Virus record (IMG/VR): IMGVR_UViG_3300026512_000011
Location: 1-63,419 of that record
Strand: one strand, 5' to 3'
DNA: 63,419 nt
Origin: a virus
The stretch's first letter is position 1. The number at the start of each line of letters is the position of its first letter. Positions 27,872-35,299 of this stretch are shown here, one piece after another. Under the pieces are notes generated by a model. The model worked only from the letters and a program-made list of their open reading frames with translations. It made no database searches and had not been told where the DNA came from. The position numbers were made by a program, and so were the translations under genes.

Positions 27872-29548
27872 TTAACTTTGATGTATTCTTGAAATTCCAT
27901 TTTCCTTTATAACTAAAATTGTATTCTCAAATAAAGATTTCAAGTTATCATTATGAGATATGAAATAAACTGATTTATCAGGGAAGAAATCTTTGATAAA
28001 AGAAATAATTTGGTTAATTGAATTGAAATCTAATCCATCAAATACTTCGTCAAATACTCTTATGTTTATGTCAACGTTAGATAAATATGATATGAATTCC
28101 GAAAATGTTAACTGAAGTGCAAAATCTAATCTCCTTTTTTCTCCTCCTGATAAAGATGCATAATCTACGCCTGTTATATCTATTGATTTATAATCGTTAG
28201 ATATTTGAAGTTTTATGTTAGAGAATTCGGGAAATATGTTTGGAATTAAATCAAACAAAATCTGATTATAAAGTTCTATGTAGTTAAGCAAAATTACAGT
28301 CCTTAATTCTCCTGATGGCTGAACAAGTTTCAGAAAAGATTTCAATCTTTCGTATTCAAATGAAAGATTATCATATTCAGATTGATAAGTTTCTAATTGA
28401 GATTTTAAAGAATTAAGTTTTGATTCCAATTCTTTTATTTTATCTTCGTTTATATTTTGTTGATTAGTTGATTTGTTAAGTAAAGTTAACAATTCAGCTT
28501 TCTTTGACTCCAATTTTCTTAACTCTTCCATTCTCTTGTTTAATTCAGATTTTAAATCTGATATTTTTGCTTCATAGAATTTATCTAATTCATTTTTTTG
28601 GTTAGATAATTTATTTAACTGACTTGATAAAATATTTCTTTTTGCCATAAATAGTTTTTTATTTTCAATCTTTTGATTGCAAACAGGACAAATAGATTTA
28701 GAAAGAAGAGAATCTATTTGAGATATTTTTGTTTGGATTGAAGATATTTGAGAAGTTATCTGATTTAAGTTCTTTCTATATTCAGAATTCAATAACTCTA
28801 ATTCTGCTGAAAGTTTATTTATTATTTCGTTTTGATTATTAATTTGAATTAATAATTCATTTAATTGAGATTTGACTTCTTCTATGTTTATATTTTCATT
28901 CTGATTATTAGACATTGATTGATATGCTTTAAGTTCTCCTTCTAATCCAGCTATTTGCTGTTTTAATTCTTGGATTTCTATTTGTTTTTCATTTAACTTC
29001 TTCTCTAAAGAAGTTAAATCCAATTTAACTGCACTTTCTACTGAATTAAAATCAAAAGTTATTAAATTTGAAAAATATTCTTTTCTTTGTGTAGGTTTAA
29101 GTGTTGATATTTTAACTGATAATCCTTGTTTGTAAATAATTGAAGATATAAAATTTTCATAGGAAAGTTTAAAGATTGAATTGATTAGAGATTGAGTATC
29201 TTTTTTTGTATGAAAAGTAATTTCCTCGTCATTTTCAAAAATTCTCACAGAATTCTTATAATCTTTATGTTTAAAATACCTAATTAATTTATAACTTTTA
29301 TCATTATAATTAAAATTCAATTCAACAAAAGTATCATTAGTTCCTCTTCTTTGATAATTTCTATCTGATTTGCCATATATAGCATAAATAACTGCATCAA
29401 ATAAAGATGATTTTCCCGAACCATTTGATTGAGATATTTCGCTATCTCTATTTTCGCCTAATACAAGAAATTGACCTTCAGGAAAAGAAAACTCTTGATT
29501 TTGATAAGAAAGAAAATTATTAAGTTTTACTGATGTTAATTCTAACAT
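27872..29548 (-). CDS. SbcC/Rad50-like ATPase (T4 gp46-like)
   Basis: A 558-residue SMC-like protein: Walker A SNGSGKSSLF (~41-50), coiled coil ~175-285, zinc hook CPVC (~287-290), return coiled coil ~300-405, ABC signature SLSGGEKRRLDF (~465-476), and Walker B IRVFDEVFDGLD (~496-507). With the SbcD-like nuclease encoded just upstream it should form a DNA end-processing complex for recombination-dependent replication. The coiled coil is short compared with host SbcC, normal for phage gp46 types. Confidence 0.92.
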   Translation of the reverse strand: MLELTSVKLNNFLSYQNQEFSFPEGQFLVLGENRDSEISQSNGSGKSSLFDAVIYAIYGKSDRNYQRRGTNDTFVELNFNYNDKSYKLIRYFKHKDYKNSVRIFENDEEITFHTKKDTQSLINSIFKLSYENFISSIIYKQGLSVKISTLKPTQRKEYFSNLITFDFNSVESAVKLDLTSLEKKLNEKQIEIQELKQQIAGLEGELKAYQSMSNNQNENINIEEVKSQLNELLIQINNQNEIINKLSAELELLNSEYRKNLNQITSQISSIQTKISQIDSLLSKSICPVCNQKIENKKLFMAKRNILSSQLNKLSNQKNELDKFYEAKISDLKSELNKRMEELRKLESKKAELLTLLNKSTNQQNINEDKIKELESKLNSLKSQLETYQSEYDNLSFEYERLKSFLKLVQPSGELRTVILLNYIELYNQILFDLIPNIFPEFSNIKLQISNDYKSIDITGVDYASLSGGEKRRLDFALQLTFSEFISYLSNVDINIRVFDEVFDGLDFNSINQIISFIKDFFPDKSVYFISHNDNLKSLFENTILVIKENGISRIHQS

Positions 29549-29560
29549 TTATTTTCCTCC

Positions 29561-29869
29561 TTATGTATAATATCCAACCATCTCTACATCTTTTGAACTA
29601 AAACCAAGAGAATACCACTCAACATAACAATTATCAATTGGTTTCCCTATCACAACTTCAAAATTTGGTATTCCTATTTTAACTCCAAATTTAAGTTTAT
29701 CTCCTTCAAAATTAACTTTCGCAAAAAGTATTAATTTTCTTTGTAGAAAGTTATCTATACCTCCATTTTCTTTTATTATTCTTTTCATTATTCTTCTCCA
29801 TTGTGATAAAATACTTCTATCATAAGAATAAACTAAATTAATATTTCCTAATCTTTGAACATAAATCAT
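29561..29869 (-). CDS. Small hypothetical protein between SbcD- and SbcC-like genes
   Basis: A 102-residue protein with a basic helical mid-part (RRIMKRIIKENGG) and beta strands after it. No known motif. Its ATG overlaps the stop of a 22-codon frame as ATGA, suggesting coupled translation. The location between two subunits of a nuclease complex suggests an accessory factor, but that is context only. Confidence 0.5.
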   Translation of the reverse strand: MIYVQRLGNINLVYSYDRSILSQWRRIMKRIIKENGGIDNFLQRKLILFAKVNFEGDKLKFGVKIGIPNFEVVIGKPIDNCYVEWYSLGFSSKDVEMVGYYT

Positions 29870-29934
29870 CTTTCCTTCTTTTTTGTAATTTTAGCAAGTT
29901 TCTTGAACTTCTTTAACAACTTACTATTCACCAT
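29866..29934 (-). CDS. Very short basic peptide (22 aa) or translational leader
   Basis: A 22-codon frame starting at an ATG preceded by AAGGAGGT. The peptide is highly basic (KKFKKLAKITKKK). Its TGA overlaps the next ATG as ATGA. It lies directly behind a promoter-like sequence. It may serve as a leader for the next gene or be a real micro-protein; I cannot tell which. Confidence 0.4.
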   Translation of the reverse strand: MVNSKLLKKFKKLAKITKKKER

Positions 29935-29961
29935 TTACCTCCTTAACTTTTATTACTTGTA

Positions 29962-29989
29962 AATATAGTCCATTATGTTTAGAAATCAA
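29962..29989 (-). promoter_or_regulatory. Promoter with shared AATGGAC spacer (leftward copy)
   Basis: On the minus strand TTGATT (29989-29984), a 16-nt spacer containing AATGGAC, and TATATT (29967-29962). The spacer closely matches two plus-strand promoters at 37766 and 60626. It overlaps the stop of the SbcD-like gene. Confidence 0.7.
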
Positions 29990-31011
29990 CCTTTATTTAT
30001 AACAAAATACTTTTCATAAAAATCTTTATATTCAGGATATTTATGATTGATGTAAGTTGCTAATATGTTATTAGGATTAACATCAATATTTATTTCTTTC
30101 CTTGCAATATCTTTCTTTTTAGAAATAACTGATTGAGTCCATACTGGAGCTACTTCTTTTAATTCTGTTAATACTTTATCAAGTTTTGAGAAATTACTCT
30201 CATCTACAATTAACTTAATTGCATCTATCTGAAAATCATAGCTATAAATTTCATCATAATTTGAAAGATTAATACCTATTATCTTTCCACAATAATAATT
30301 TTCTATAAACTCATAATCCCAATTACCATCATTCATTGTTAATAATAATGCTCCATTTGGTAACTCTATTGATAATTCGGATACAGATTGTTGGTATAAA
30401 GAACCTACATAAATAAAATTCTTCCCTAATTGTGGCTTATGTATATGTCCTGATATTGTTAGTTTAGCATCAGTAGGAATTAACCCTTTTGTTATTTGTT
30501 CATATCTGTTATAGGAATATCCTACAAAATCATAATGAGTGAGAATTAAATTTATGTTTGGATTTGCTTTTGCCTCTTCATAGCTCCACCTGATAATATC
30601 TTCCTTATCGGAATAGGGAAGAAAATAAATATTATCAAGTTGATAAGATTGTTTTATTTGATAATCTGAAACTAAAATATCAATCATTGATGAATTTGAA
30701 TTAATAATATCGTGATTACCATTAAGAATTATTAATTTTGAATTTTGAGATTTACAAGCTTGATATAATTCATTCCATTTCTGGACAGCAGTAGCTATTA
30801 CTATGTTAGGGTTAATATTTAGATTGTGGAAATAGTCGCCTAAACAAATAACTAAATCAGGTTGTAGAATTTCTACTTGTTCTTTTATAAAATCAATTGA
30901 TTTTATGGCTCTTTCTAATTCTATTGTTATTCCATTTTGAGAATGTTTATTAAATACAGGAACAGAAGAATAAAGTTTAAAATGAACATCAGAGAAAATA
31001 AGAATTTTCAT
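29986..31011 (-). CDS. SbcD/Mre11-like nuclease (T4 gp47-like)
   Basis: A 341-residue metallophosphoesterase of the Mre11/SbcD type: SDVHF (Asp8, His10), LGDYFHN (~57-63), LNGNHDI (~97-103), LTHYDF and SGHIHKP (~180-186) carry the metal ligands. The C-terminal ~100 residues form a capping region. Partner of the Rad50-like ATPase encoded downstream. ATG at 31011 chosen (GGAGG upstream) over the adjacent TTG. Confidence 0.9.
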   Translation of the reverse strand: MKILIFSDVHFKLYSSVPVFNKHSQNGITIELERAIKSIDFIKEQVEILQPDLVICLGDYFHNLNINPNIVIATAVQKWNELYQACKSQNSKLIILNGNHDIINSNSSMIDILVSDYQIKQSYQLDNIYFLPYSDKEDIIRWSYEEAKANPNINLILTHYDFVGYSYNRYEQITKGLIPTDAKLTISGHIHKPQLGKNFIYVGSLYQQSVSELSIELPNGALLLTMNDGNWDYEFIENYYCGKIIGINLSNYDEIYSYDFQIDAIKLIVDESNFSKLDKVLTELKEVAPVWTQSVISKKKDIARKEINIDVNPNNILATYINHKYPEYKDFYEKYFVINKG

Positions 31012-31035
31012 CAATCCTCCTTACATTTTAATTTA

Positions 31036-31076
31036 AAACAAGGAAGGAATTGTTTAATTAACTTCCTTCCTTGTTT
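31036..31076 (-). terminator. Strong intrinsic terminator after the HTH gene
   Basis: A perfect 14-bp stem (31036-31049 with 31063-31076, AAACAAGGAAGGAA and its complement) with a 13-nt loop, followed on the minus strand by T/A-rich sequence. It separates the early small-gene unit from the SbcD unit. Confidence 0.75.
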
Positions 31077-31084
31077 ACTGGTCA

Positions 31085-31366
31085 TTAAATTTGGTTTAAC
31101 AAAGTATCAATTAGAATCTTTCCTTTTTCAGTTAATTTCCATTTGCATTCACTATCATACTCTACTAATCCAGCTCTTCTTAATCTTTGAAGAGCTGATG
31201 TTCTTATGCTTCCTACATCCACTTTTAATTTTTCTGCGATATCAATTGATTTCAATCCTTCAGGATATTCAGACAATACTTCCATAACTGCAAGCGCTCT
31301 TCTGGAAATAAGAGCATTAACTAAATTTTTGTTTAGTTTCTTAAACTCTACTACTCTCTTTGCCAT
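31085..31366 (-). CDS. Winged-helix transcriptional regulator
   Basis: A 93-residue MarR/ArsR-sized winged-helix protein. The helix-turn-helix spans ~36-70 (GLKSIDIAEKLKVDVGSIRT, then SALQRLRRAGLVEY), followed by the wing (DSECKWKLTEKGKILI). It is the only stand-alone DNA-binding regulator I can see, so it is a candidate to control the early promoters or the late switch. It has a good RBS and is directly followed by a strong terminator. Confidence 0.82.
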   Translation of the reverse strand: MAKRVVEFKKLNKNLVNALISRRALAVMEVLSEYPEGLKSIDIAEKLKVDVGSIRTSALQRLRRAGLVEYDSECKWKLTEKGKILIDTLLNQI

Positions 31367-31409
31367 CTTAACCTCCTTTATTCAATTTATTTAGCTCTTA
31401 AAACTCTAA

Positions 31410-31640
31410 TTATTGTCTAATAATTGCAGGAATAATTATTAAAACAAATGTAACAATAATTGACACAAAAGTAGTAACTGTAAAATCAGGAGGATTAACA
31501 AAAGTAAACATTTTATCCAATAAATACCACAGCCCATATATCATTACATCATAAATCAAAACTACCACAGCTAAAATAGCTAAAATAATTATAAAATCTA
31601 TAAAAACTTCTTTTGCTTTCACATTTTTCATTTCTTTCAT
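31410..31640 (-). CDS. Small two-TM membrane protein
   Basis: A 76-residue protein with two transmembrane segments (~12-37 and ~53-73) and a short polar loop. No known motif. It lies in the early leftward group; such proteins often modify host membrane functions or block superinfection, but nothing here proves that. GGAGGT precedes its ATG. Confidence 0.55.
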   Translation of the reverse strand: MKEMKNVKAKEVFIDFIIILAILAVVVLIYDVMIYGLWYLLDKMFTFVNPPDFTVTTFVSIIVTFVLIIIPAIIRQ

Positions 31641-31735
31641 CTTATACCTCCAATTTACTATATTCTAACTTTAAATTTAAATCCACTAATCCAACACCAA
31701 AACAACTCTCACCTTACTACCCTCAACTATAAAAT

Positions 31736-32086
31736 TCATTCCACTTCATATAAACATTTCCCATTATAAGAATAAATCTTATCCTTTTCAAGCTCTATGC
31801 CAAGCAAATTTCCCATAATTTTTCCTTTTGTAATAATACTTGTTATAAAAATCGGTTTATTCGGTTCTGGCTTATCTCCATCATAAATCTTTATTCCTAA
31901 TTCATCTGCAAAGTGCGATAAAATTCTTATCGCAGATTTTCCTTGATAATTCTCTGAAAGAGAAGATATAATTTCTACTGCTTCTTTAAATACATCTTCT
32001 CTCTTCAACTGTTTAGCTCTTCTCCTCATTATCTCAAGTATTTTGTTTACTCCGATAAAAGAATTTATAAAAATTGTTTTCTCCAT
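31736..32086 (-). CDS. Small early hypothetical protein
   Basis: About 116 residues from the ATG six bases after AGAGG; another ATG two codons earlier lies against the RBS. The N-terminal half is helical and basic (ILEIMRRRAKQLKREDVFKE), the C-terminal half is beta-like. No family recognised. A ~95-nt gap to the next gene shows only weak promoter-like sequence. Confidence 0.5.
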   Translation of the reverse strand: MEKTIFINSFIGVNKILEIMRRRAKQLKREDVFKEAVEIISSLSENYQGKSAIRILSHFADELGIKIYDGDKPEPNKPIFITSIITKGKIMGNLLGIELEKDKIYSYNGKCLYEVE

Positions 32087-32103
32087 CTTCATCCTCTTTC
32101 TAC

Positions 32104-32415
32104 TTAAAATCCATTATCTTTGCTATTAATCAATTTAATCTGATTTTTAAATTCTTCAAGTTCTGAATCAAAATATTTCATCATTTCCTCAAAAAGAAGA
32201 ATTATATACATCCTAAATCCAACTTTATACATCTCATCAAAATTCATCTTATCTACATTTTCAATTTTGGACAAATAATCATAAACTCCATCTTCAACTT
32301 TATTAACAATTTTTCCATATATATCCCTAATAGGTTTGGATAAATGATTATAAATTATTGAAGATATATCTTCTCCTATTGCTTCTACTACATCATAAAC
32401 AACATCTCTGTTCAT
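32104..32415 (-). CDS. Small early hypothetical protein, helical and acidic
   Basis: A 103-residue acidic helical protein (DVVEAIGEDISSIIYNHLSK near the start). It is part of the first leftward early unit. No motif or membrane segment. Confidence 0.5.
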   Translation of the reverse strand: MNRDVVYDVVEAIGEDISSIIYNHLSKPIRDIYGKIVNKVEDGVYDYLSKIENVDKMNFDEMYKVGFRMYIILLFEEMMKYFDSELEEFKNQIKLINSKDNGF

Positions 32416-32436
32416 TACTTACCTCCTTATTTCATT

Positions 32437-32850
32437 TTAAACATTAACTTTCTTAATGAGATTTAAATAATCTTCTAAAACTTCAAAAATTATATCCCTC
32501 ATTTTTATCTTGTCTTCTATTGGAATATCAAGCATAAACAATAAAAATCTAATAGTTGCAGGACTTATCTTTAAAAGCTTGCCTTTTCCCATACAATTAA
32601 ACACAATCATTCCTTCATTTCCTTCAGCCATAATATAAAAACCATCATAAGGCTTCCATTCTCCATTACTATAAACTAAAATTCCTTTTTCTTCACTAAA
32701 AGAAATTTTACAAGAACGAAATAATAATTTTCTACCTTTTATTTCATATTCTCCTTTCCCGACAAGTTTCCAATTATCTTTATTTACCTTTTCAAATATT
32801 TTCCATCTCATTCCTCTTTCTGATATTGCCATTATCAACCTAAAATTCAT
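32437..32850 (-). CDS. First leftward early gene, hypothetical
   Basis: A 137-residue beta-rich protein (WKIFEKVNKDNWKLVGKGEY, then KGRKLLFRSCKISF) with a helical end. It resembles no family I know. It is first behind the leftward promoter at 32891-32919, so it is probably expressed immediately after infection. Confidence 0.5.
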   Translation of the reverse strand: MNFRLIMAISERGMRWKIFEKVNKDNWKLVGKGEYEIKGRKLLFRSCKISFSEEKGILVYSNGEWKPYDGFYIMAEGNEGMIVFNCMGKGKLLKISPATIRFLLFMLDIPIEDKIKMRDIIFEVLEDYLNLIKKVNV

Positions 32851-32890
32851 TATTTATCCTCCTCAATTTAGATTTATTCTGTTAAGTCTA

Positions 32891-32919
32891 TATATAATTC
32901 CTAATTCTTATTTTGTCAA
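32891..32919 (-). promoter_or_regulatory. Leftward early promoter candidate
   Basis: On the minus strand TTGACA (32919-32914) and TATATA (32896-32891) with 17 bp between, upstream of the first leftward gene. A shift of one base gives TTATAT at 16 bp. Confidence 0.65.
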
Positions 32920-33031
32920 CTCTTATTCTAATCTATTTATTAATTCTAACTATAATCCCTATATAAGTTAAATTACATTTAATGTATTTTTTTCTATTAA
33001 TTTTCTATTTATTCTTTCTTTTTTCTTCTCC

Positions 33032-33046
33032 TTATTCTTTTAGAAA
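33032..33046 (+). repeat. Central repeat, diverged copy A
   Basis: TTATTCTTTTAGAAA, sharing the core TATTCTTTTAGAAA with copies at 34654 and 35022 but lacking their CC start and final C. Confidence 0.6.
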
Positions 33047-33249
33047 TCCAATTATCTATTGGAATATATAAGTTATCTTAACTTCAAATTTATTTTTCCT
33101 AAATTATCATTAGGATTAAGTTTACTATAATTGAAATGAAATCTGGTATATATAATCTTATATCTTGTATAGTGTTTATTCTGATTAATGTTATTATTTT
33201 ACTCTAATTTTTATTTCTGTATATAAGTTATTTTTCTATGTGACTTCCT

Positions 33250-33269
33250 CCCCTCACTAAAGTGAGGGG
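33250..33269 (-). repeat. Right-end hairpin of the TnpB element, probable 3' part of omega/re-RNA
   Basis: CCCCTCACT at 33250-33258 pairs with AGTGAGGGG at 33261-33269, lying just past the tnpB stop. In IS605-type elements this end region forms the scaffold of the guide RNA, and the guide is read from the sequence beyond it. The RNA itself is inferred. Confidence 0.65.
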
Positions 33270-33278
33270 CTTCCTGCT

Positions 33279-34517
33279 TCATCGTGGGAATAACTCCCAC
33301 TCCACAGGCTTAACTTCCCCGCAGTCCACGGGTAGGGCAGACTTTAACGGGTCTGCCAGCCGCTCTAACGCTATTCTAAGTATGTTTCTTGCTGAATTGA
33401 CATCTCTGTCTATTTCTCTTCCACACTTTTGACACCTAAAGACTCTCTCTGATAGAGAGATTTTCTGCTTATGCCCGCAGAAAGAACAGGTTTGAGTGGT
33501 AGGCTCAAACCTATCTATAAAGACCACAGGAATAAGGGTCGCAAGGTTTTTCAGCCTTACAGTTATTCCCCCTATTCCTGTGTTCTGTATCTGTTTGCCA
33601 AAGTATCCCTCTTTCCAGCTCTTGATTGAATCGTCCTGTATTGCTATAAAGGAGAACCCCTTGAGGTAGCTTACAACCTTATTGAGCGTGTCTTTCCTCT
33701 TGTTGTTGATGTATTCCCACTCTCTCCTGATTAGCTGTTTTGTTTTCCAGTAGTTCTTACTCCCTTTCTTCTTTCGGGATAAGGATTTTTGAAGTCTTAT
33801 GAGTCTTTTAGTTTCAGGTATATACCAGCTAAATTTCTCTCCATTTGATAGAGTTAGCTGGTGTTTTATTCCTAAGTCTATACCTATCGGCTCTTTTAAT
33901 TGCCTTTCTCTAATTTCTCTTATGACCTTTTCTTTCGGCAGGTAGCAAACTATGTGCAGGTAATATCCAGAGGGTTTCTTTATGAGGTGTGCTTCTGCAA
34001 GTTCTGCACATTCAGGTATCTGGTGAAGTCCTAAAACTCTAAACTTTTTCTTTATTCCTTGTATTTTTACTCTATTCCTATCTCCAGAAAATTTATAGGT
34101 TATCCCATACTGTTTTAACGGAATACTCCTTACTTCACTCTTAAACGAGAGTTTCCCCACTCTGATTCCTTTTTCCTTTGCTCTTTTGAGGGAGAAAAGA
34201 CTCCTCTTTACCCTTTCTACTATTCCCTGTTTCATTTGTGAGGATAACTGTTTTATTTCCCGCTTCTCAAAACCTAACGGCGTTTTTACTTCTACTGCTT
34301 TGAGTTTCCAAGTGCTTCCGTTTAATCTGTTTTCAATGTCCGCAATTACGTAGTTGTATAGCCATTTAGCTTCAAGGAATAACCTGTTTAACGTTTCTCT
34401 GTCTTTTGCAGACAGGTTTTGAAGTTTGACCTGATAGACACGGGGTATCTGTTCTTTCCTCTTTTCCCGTGTTTGCTTTAAAGTATTCCTTATCTTTTCG
34501 GCTTTTACCTGTTCCAT
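33279..34517 (-). CDS. tnpB: TnpB RNA-guided nuclease (IS605 OrfB type)
   Basis: A 412-residue TnpB. RuvC-I: IGIDLGIKH (Asp214). The RuvC-II region reads FIAIQDDSIKSW (~290-301), where many TnpBs have Glu-Asp; this follows a QDE-type subfamily but with Asp for Glu. Zinc finger: CSFCG (344-348) and CQKCG (362-366); RuvC-III: RDVNSARN (Asp372). TnpB cuts target DNA guided by RNA from the element's right end and so keeps the element. Codons differ sharply from the phage genes, so it came from elsewhere. Activity depends on whether Asp295/296 can replace the second catalytic acid. Confidence 0.9.
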   Translation of the reverse strand: MEQVKAEKIRNTLKQTREKRKEQIPRVYQVKLQNLSAKDRETLNRLFLEAKWLYNYVIADIENRLNGSTWKLKAVEVKTPLGFEKREIKQLSSQMKQGIVERVKRSLFSLKRAKEKGIRVGKLSFKSEVRSIPLKQYGITYKFSGDRNRVKIQGIKKKFRVLGLHQIPECAELAEAHLIKKPSGYYLHIVCYLPKEKVIREIRERQLKEPIGIDLGIKHQLTLSNGEKFSWYIPETKRLIRLQKSLSRKKKGSKNYWKTKQLIRREWEYINNKRKDTLNKVVSYLKGFSFIAIQDDSIKSWKEGYFGKQIQNTGIGGITVRLKNLATLIPVVFIDRFEPTTQTCSFCGHKQKISLSERVFRCQKCGREIDRDVNSARNILRIALERLADPLKSALPVDCGEVKPVEWELFPR

Positions 34518-34564
34518 AGTTTATAATCTATTCTACCAGTTTTTTCTTTTCAACGGCTTACGCC

Positions 34565-34606
34565 GTGTGCTGTATCTCTCCTTTAAAAAGGAGAGCGTTA
34601 GCACAC
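34565..34606. repeat. Left-end hairpin of the TnpB element
   Basis: An imperfect long hairpin: outer stem GTGTGCT (34565-34571) with AGCACAC (34600-34606), inner stem CTCTCCTTT (34576-34584) with AAAGGAGAG (34587-34595). A small hairpin CGGC-TTAC-GCCG lies beside it at 34554-34565. Such structures mark the ends recognised by IS200/IS605 TnpA. Confidence 0.7.
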
Positions 34607-34653
34607 AAATTTTTCGTAAATTTACTATTCTATTCTCTCTTTTTTCTTTTTCT

Positions 34654-34670
34654 CCTATTCTTTTAGAAAC
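34654..34670 (+). repeat. Central repeat, copy B (17 nt)
   Basis: CCTATTCTTTTAGAAAC, exact reverse complement of 35022-35038. Surrounding bases are also similar for ~20 nt (CAAGTTAAACATTACA against TAAATAACCCATTACA). Confidence 0.75.
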
Positions 34671-35021
34671 CAAGTTAAACATTACATCCCAACACCTATC
34701 TTAACTTTAAATTTTAATTTACAGGAAAGAGAATTAGAACAAACATTACAATAAACATTAATCATTATTATCCACAAATTACTCACTAAACATTATTTCC
34801 TCTTCTTCTATCTTTTTTCATCTTTTTACTCTTTCTCAATCCTTATCAAATTAGCCTTGTCGTTTATCTATTTAACCTGTATTCAATTTTTTGGTATTAG
34901 TAAGTATTGGATACTTGGGAAGGATGATTTGAACAATACAGACGAAATATATTGATGTTAGGTTAGTGTAAATTACAAAATGTAAGAGATAAATAGCTTA
35001 TGTCTTGTAATGGGTTATTTA

Positions 35022-35038
35022 GTTTCTAAAAGAATAGG
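35022..35038 (-). repeat. Central repeat, inverted copy C (17 nt)
   Basis: GTTTCTAAAAGAATAGG on the plus strand, exact inverted copy of 34654-34670, about 350 bp away. It may be a protein-binding site for replication initiation or early regulation. Confidence 0.75.
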
Positions 35039-35229
35039 GGATTTACATAGAAGATAAAAAGATATAATAGAGATAACAATAATAGTAATTATCAGAGTTA
35101 TATTAGAATTAATATTTACAGAATATCAGGTAGAGTAATAAATTATAGAAATCAGAATAGATATTTTATACGATTTTAGTTATTATTTACCAGATTTTAT
35201 TAACTTTATCTGAAATACCTATAACTATC

Positions 35230-35257
35230 TTGACAGATTTTATATTGAGGATAAATT
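35230..35257 (+). promoter_or_regulatory. Rightward early promoter candidate
   Basis: TTGACA (35230-35235) and TAAATT (35252-35257) 16 bp apart, ahead of the primase gene and in the spacing class seen elsewhere in this window. Confidence 0.65.
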
Positions 35258-35299
35258 AATAGGTAATTAAAAGTAATTGATTATTGGAGGTGATTGAAG

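Larger units (their letters stand above)
32851..33239. other. Non-coding region, left part of the divergent centre
   Basis: About 390 nt, AT-rich, without a credible gene. It holds the leftward promoter (32891-32919) and one diverged copy of the TATTCTTTTAGAAA repeat inside a segment (about 33005-33096) that resembles 34624-34720 on the other side of the TnpB element. Plus-strand pyrimidines dominate 33000-33050. Confidence 0.6.
33241..34607 (-). mobile_element. IS200/IS605-type element carrying only tnpB
   Basis: A segment of clearly higher GC than the phage, inserted in the non-coding centre. It has subterminal hairpins at both ends (33250-33269 and 34565-34606) and a single gene, tnpB. 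There is no Y1 transposase tnpA, so movement would need one in trans. Ends are set by the hairpins and composition change and are approximate by some tens of bases. Confidence 0.82.
34608..35299. other. Non-coding centre, candidate origin and rightward control region
   Basis: About 690 nt without a credible gene. From 34620 to ~34880 the plus strand is pyrimidine-rich and from ~34900 it becomes purine-rich, matching the change in coding strand. It contains the two exact inverted copies of CCTATTCTTTTAGAAAC and a promoter at 35230. The first gene to the right is a primase. Origin function is inference. Confidence 0.5.

Noticed and set aside
31641-31735. Promoter in the 95-nt gap on the minus strand
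   Set aside because: Only a poor TTGTTT/TTAAAT pair with non-standard spacing.
32851-35299. CRISPR array or tRNA genes in the non-coding centre
   Set aside because: Repeats are only three, unevenly spaced and partly inverted; no cloverleaf could be drawn.
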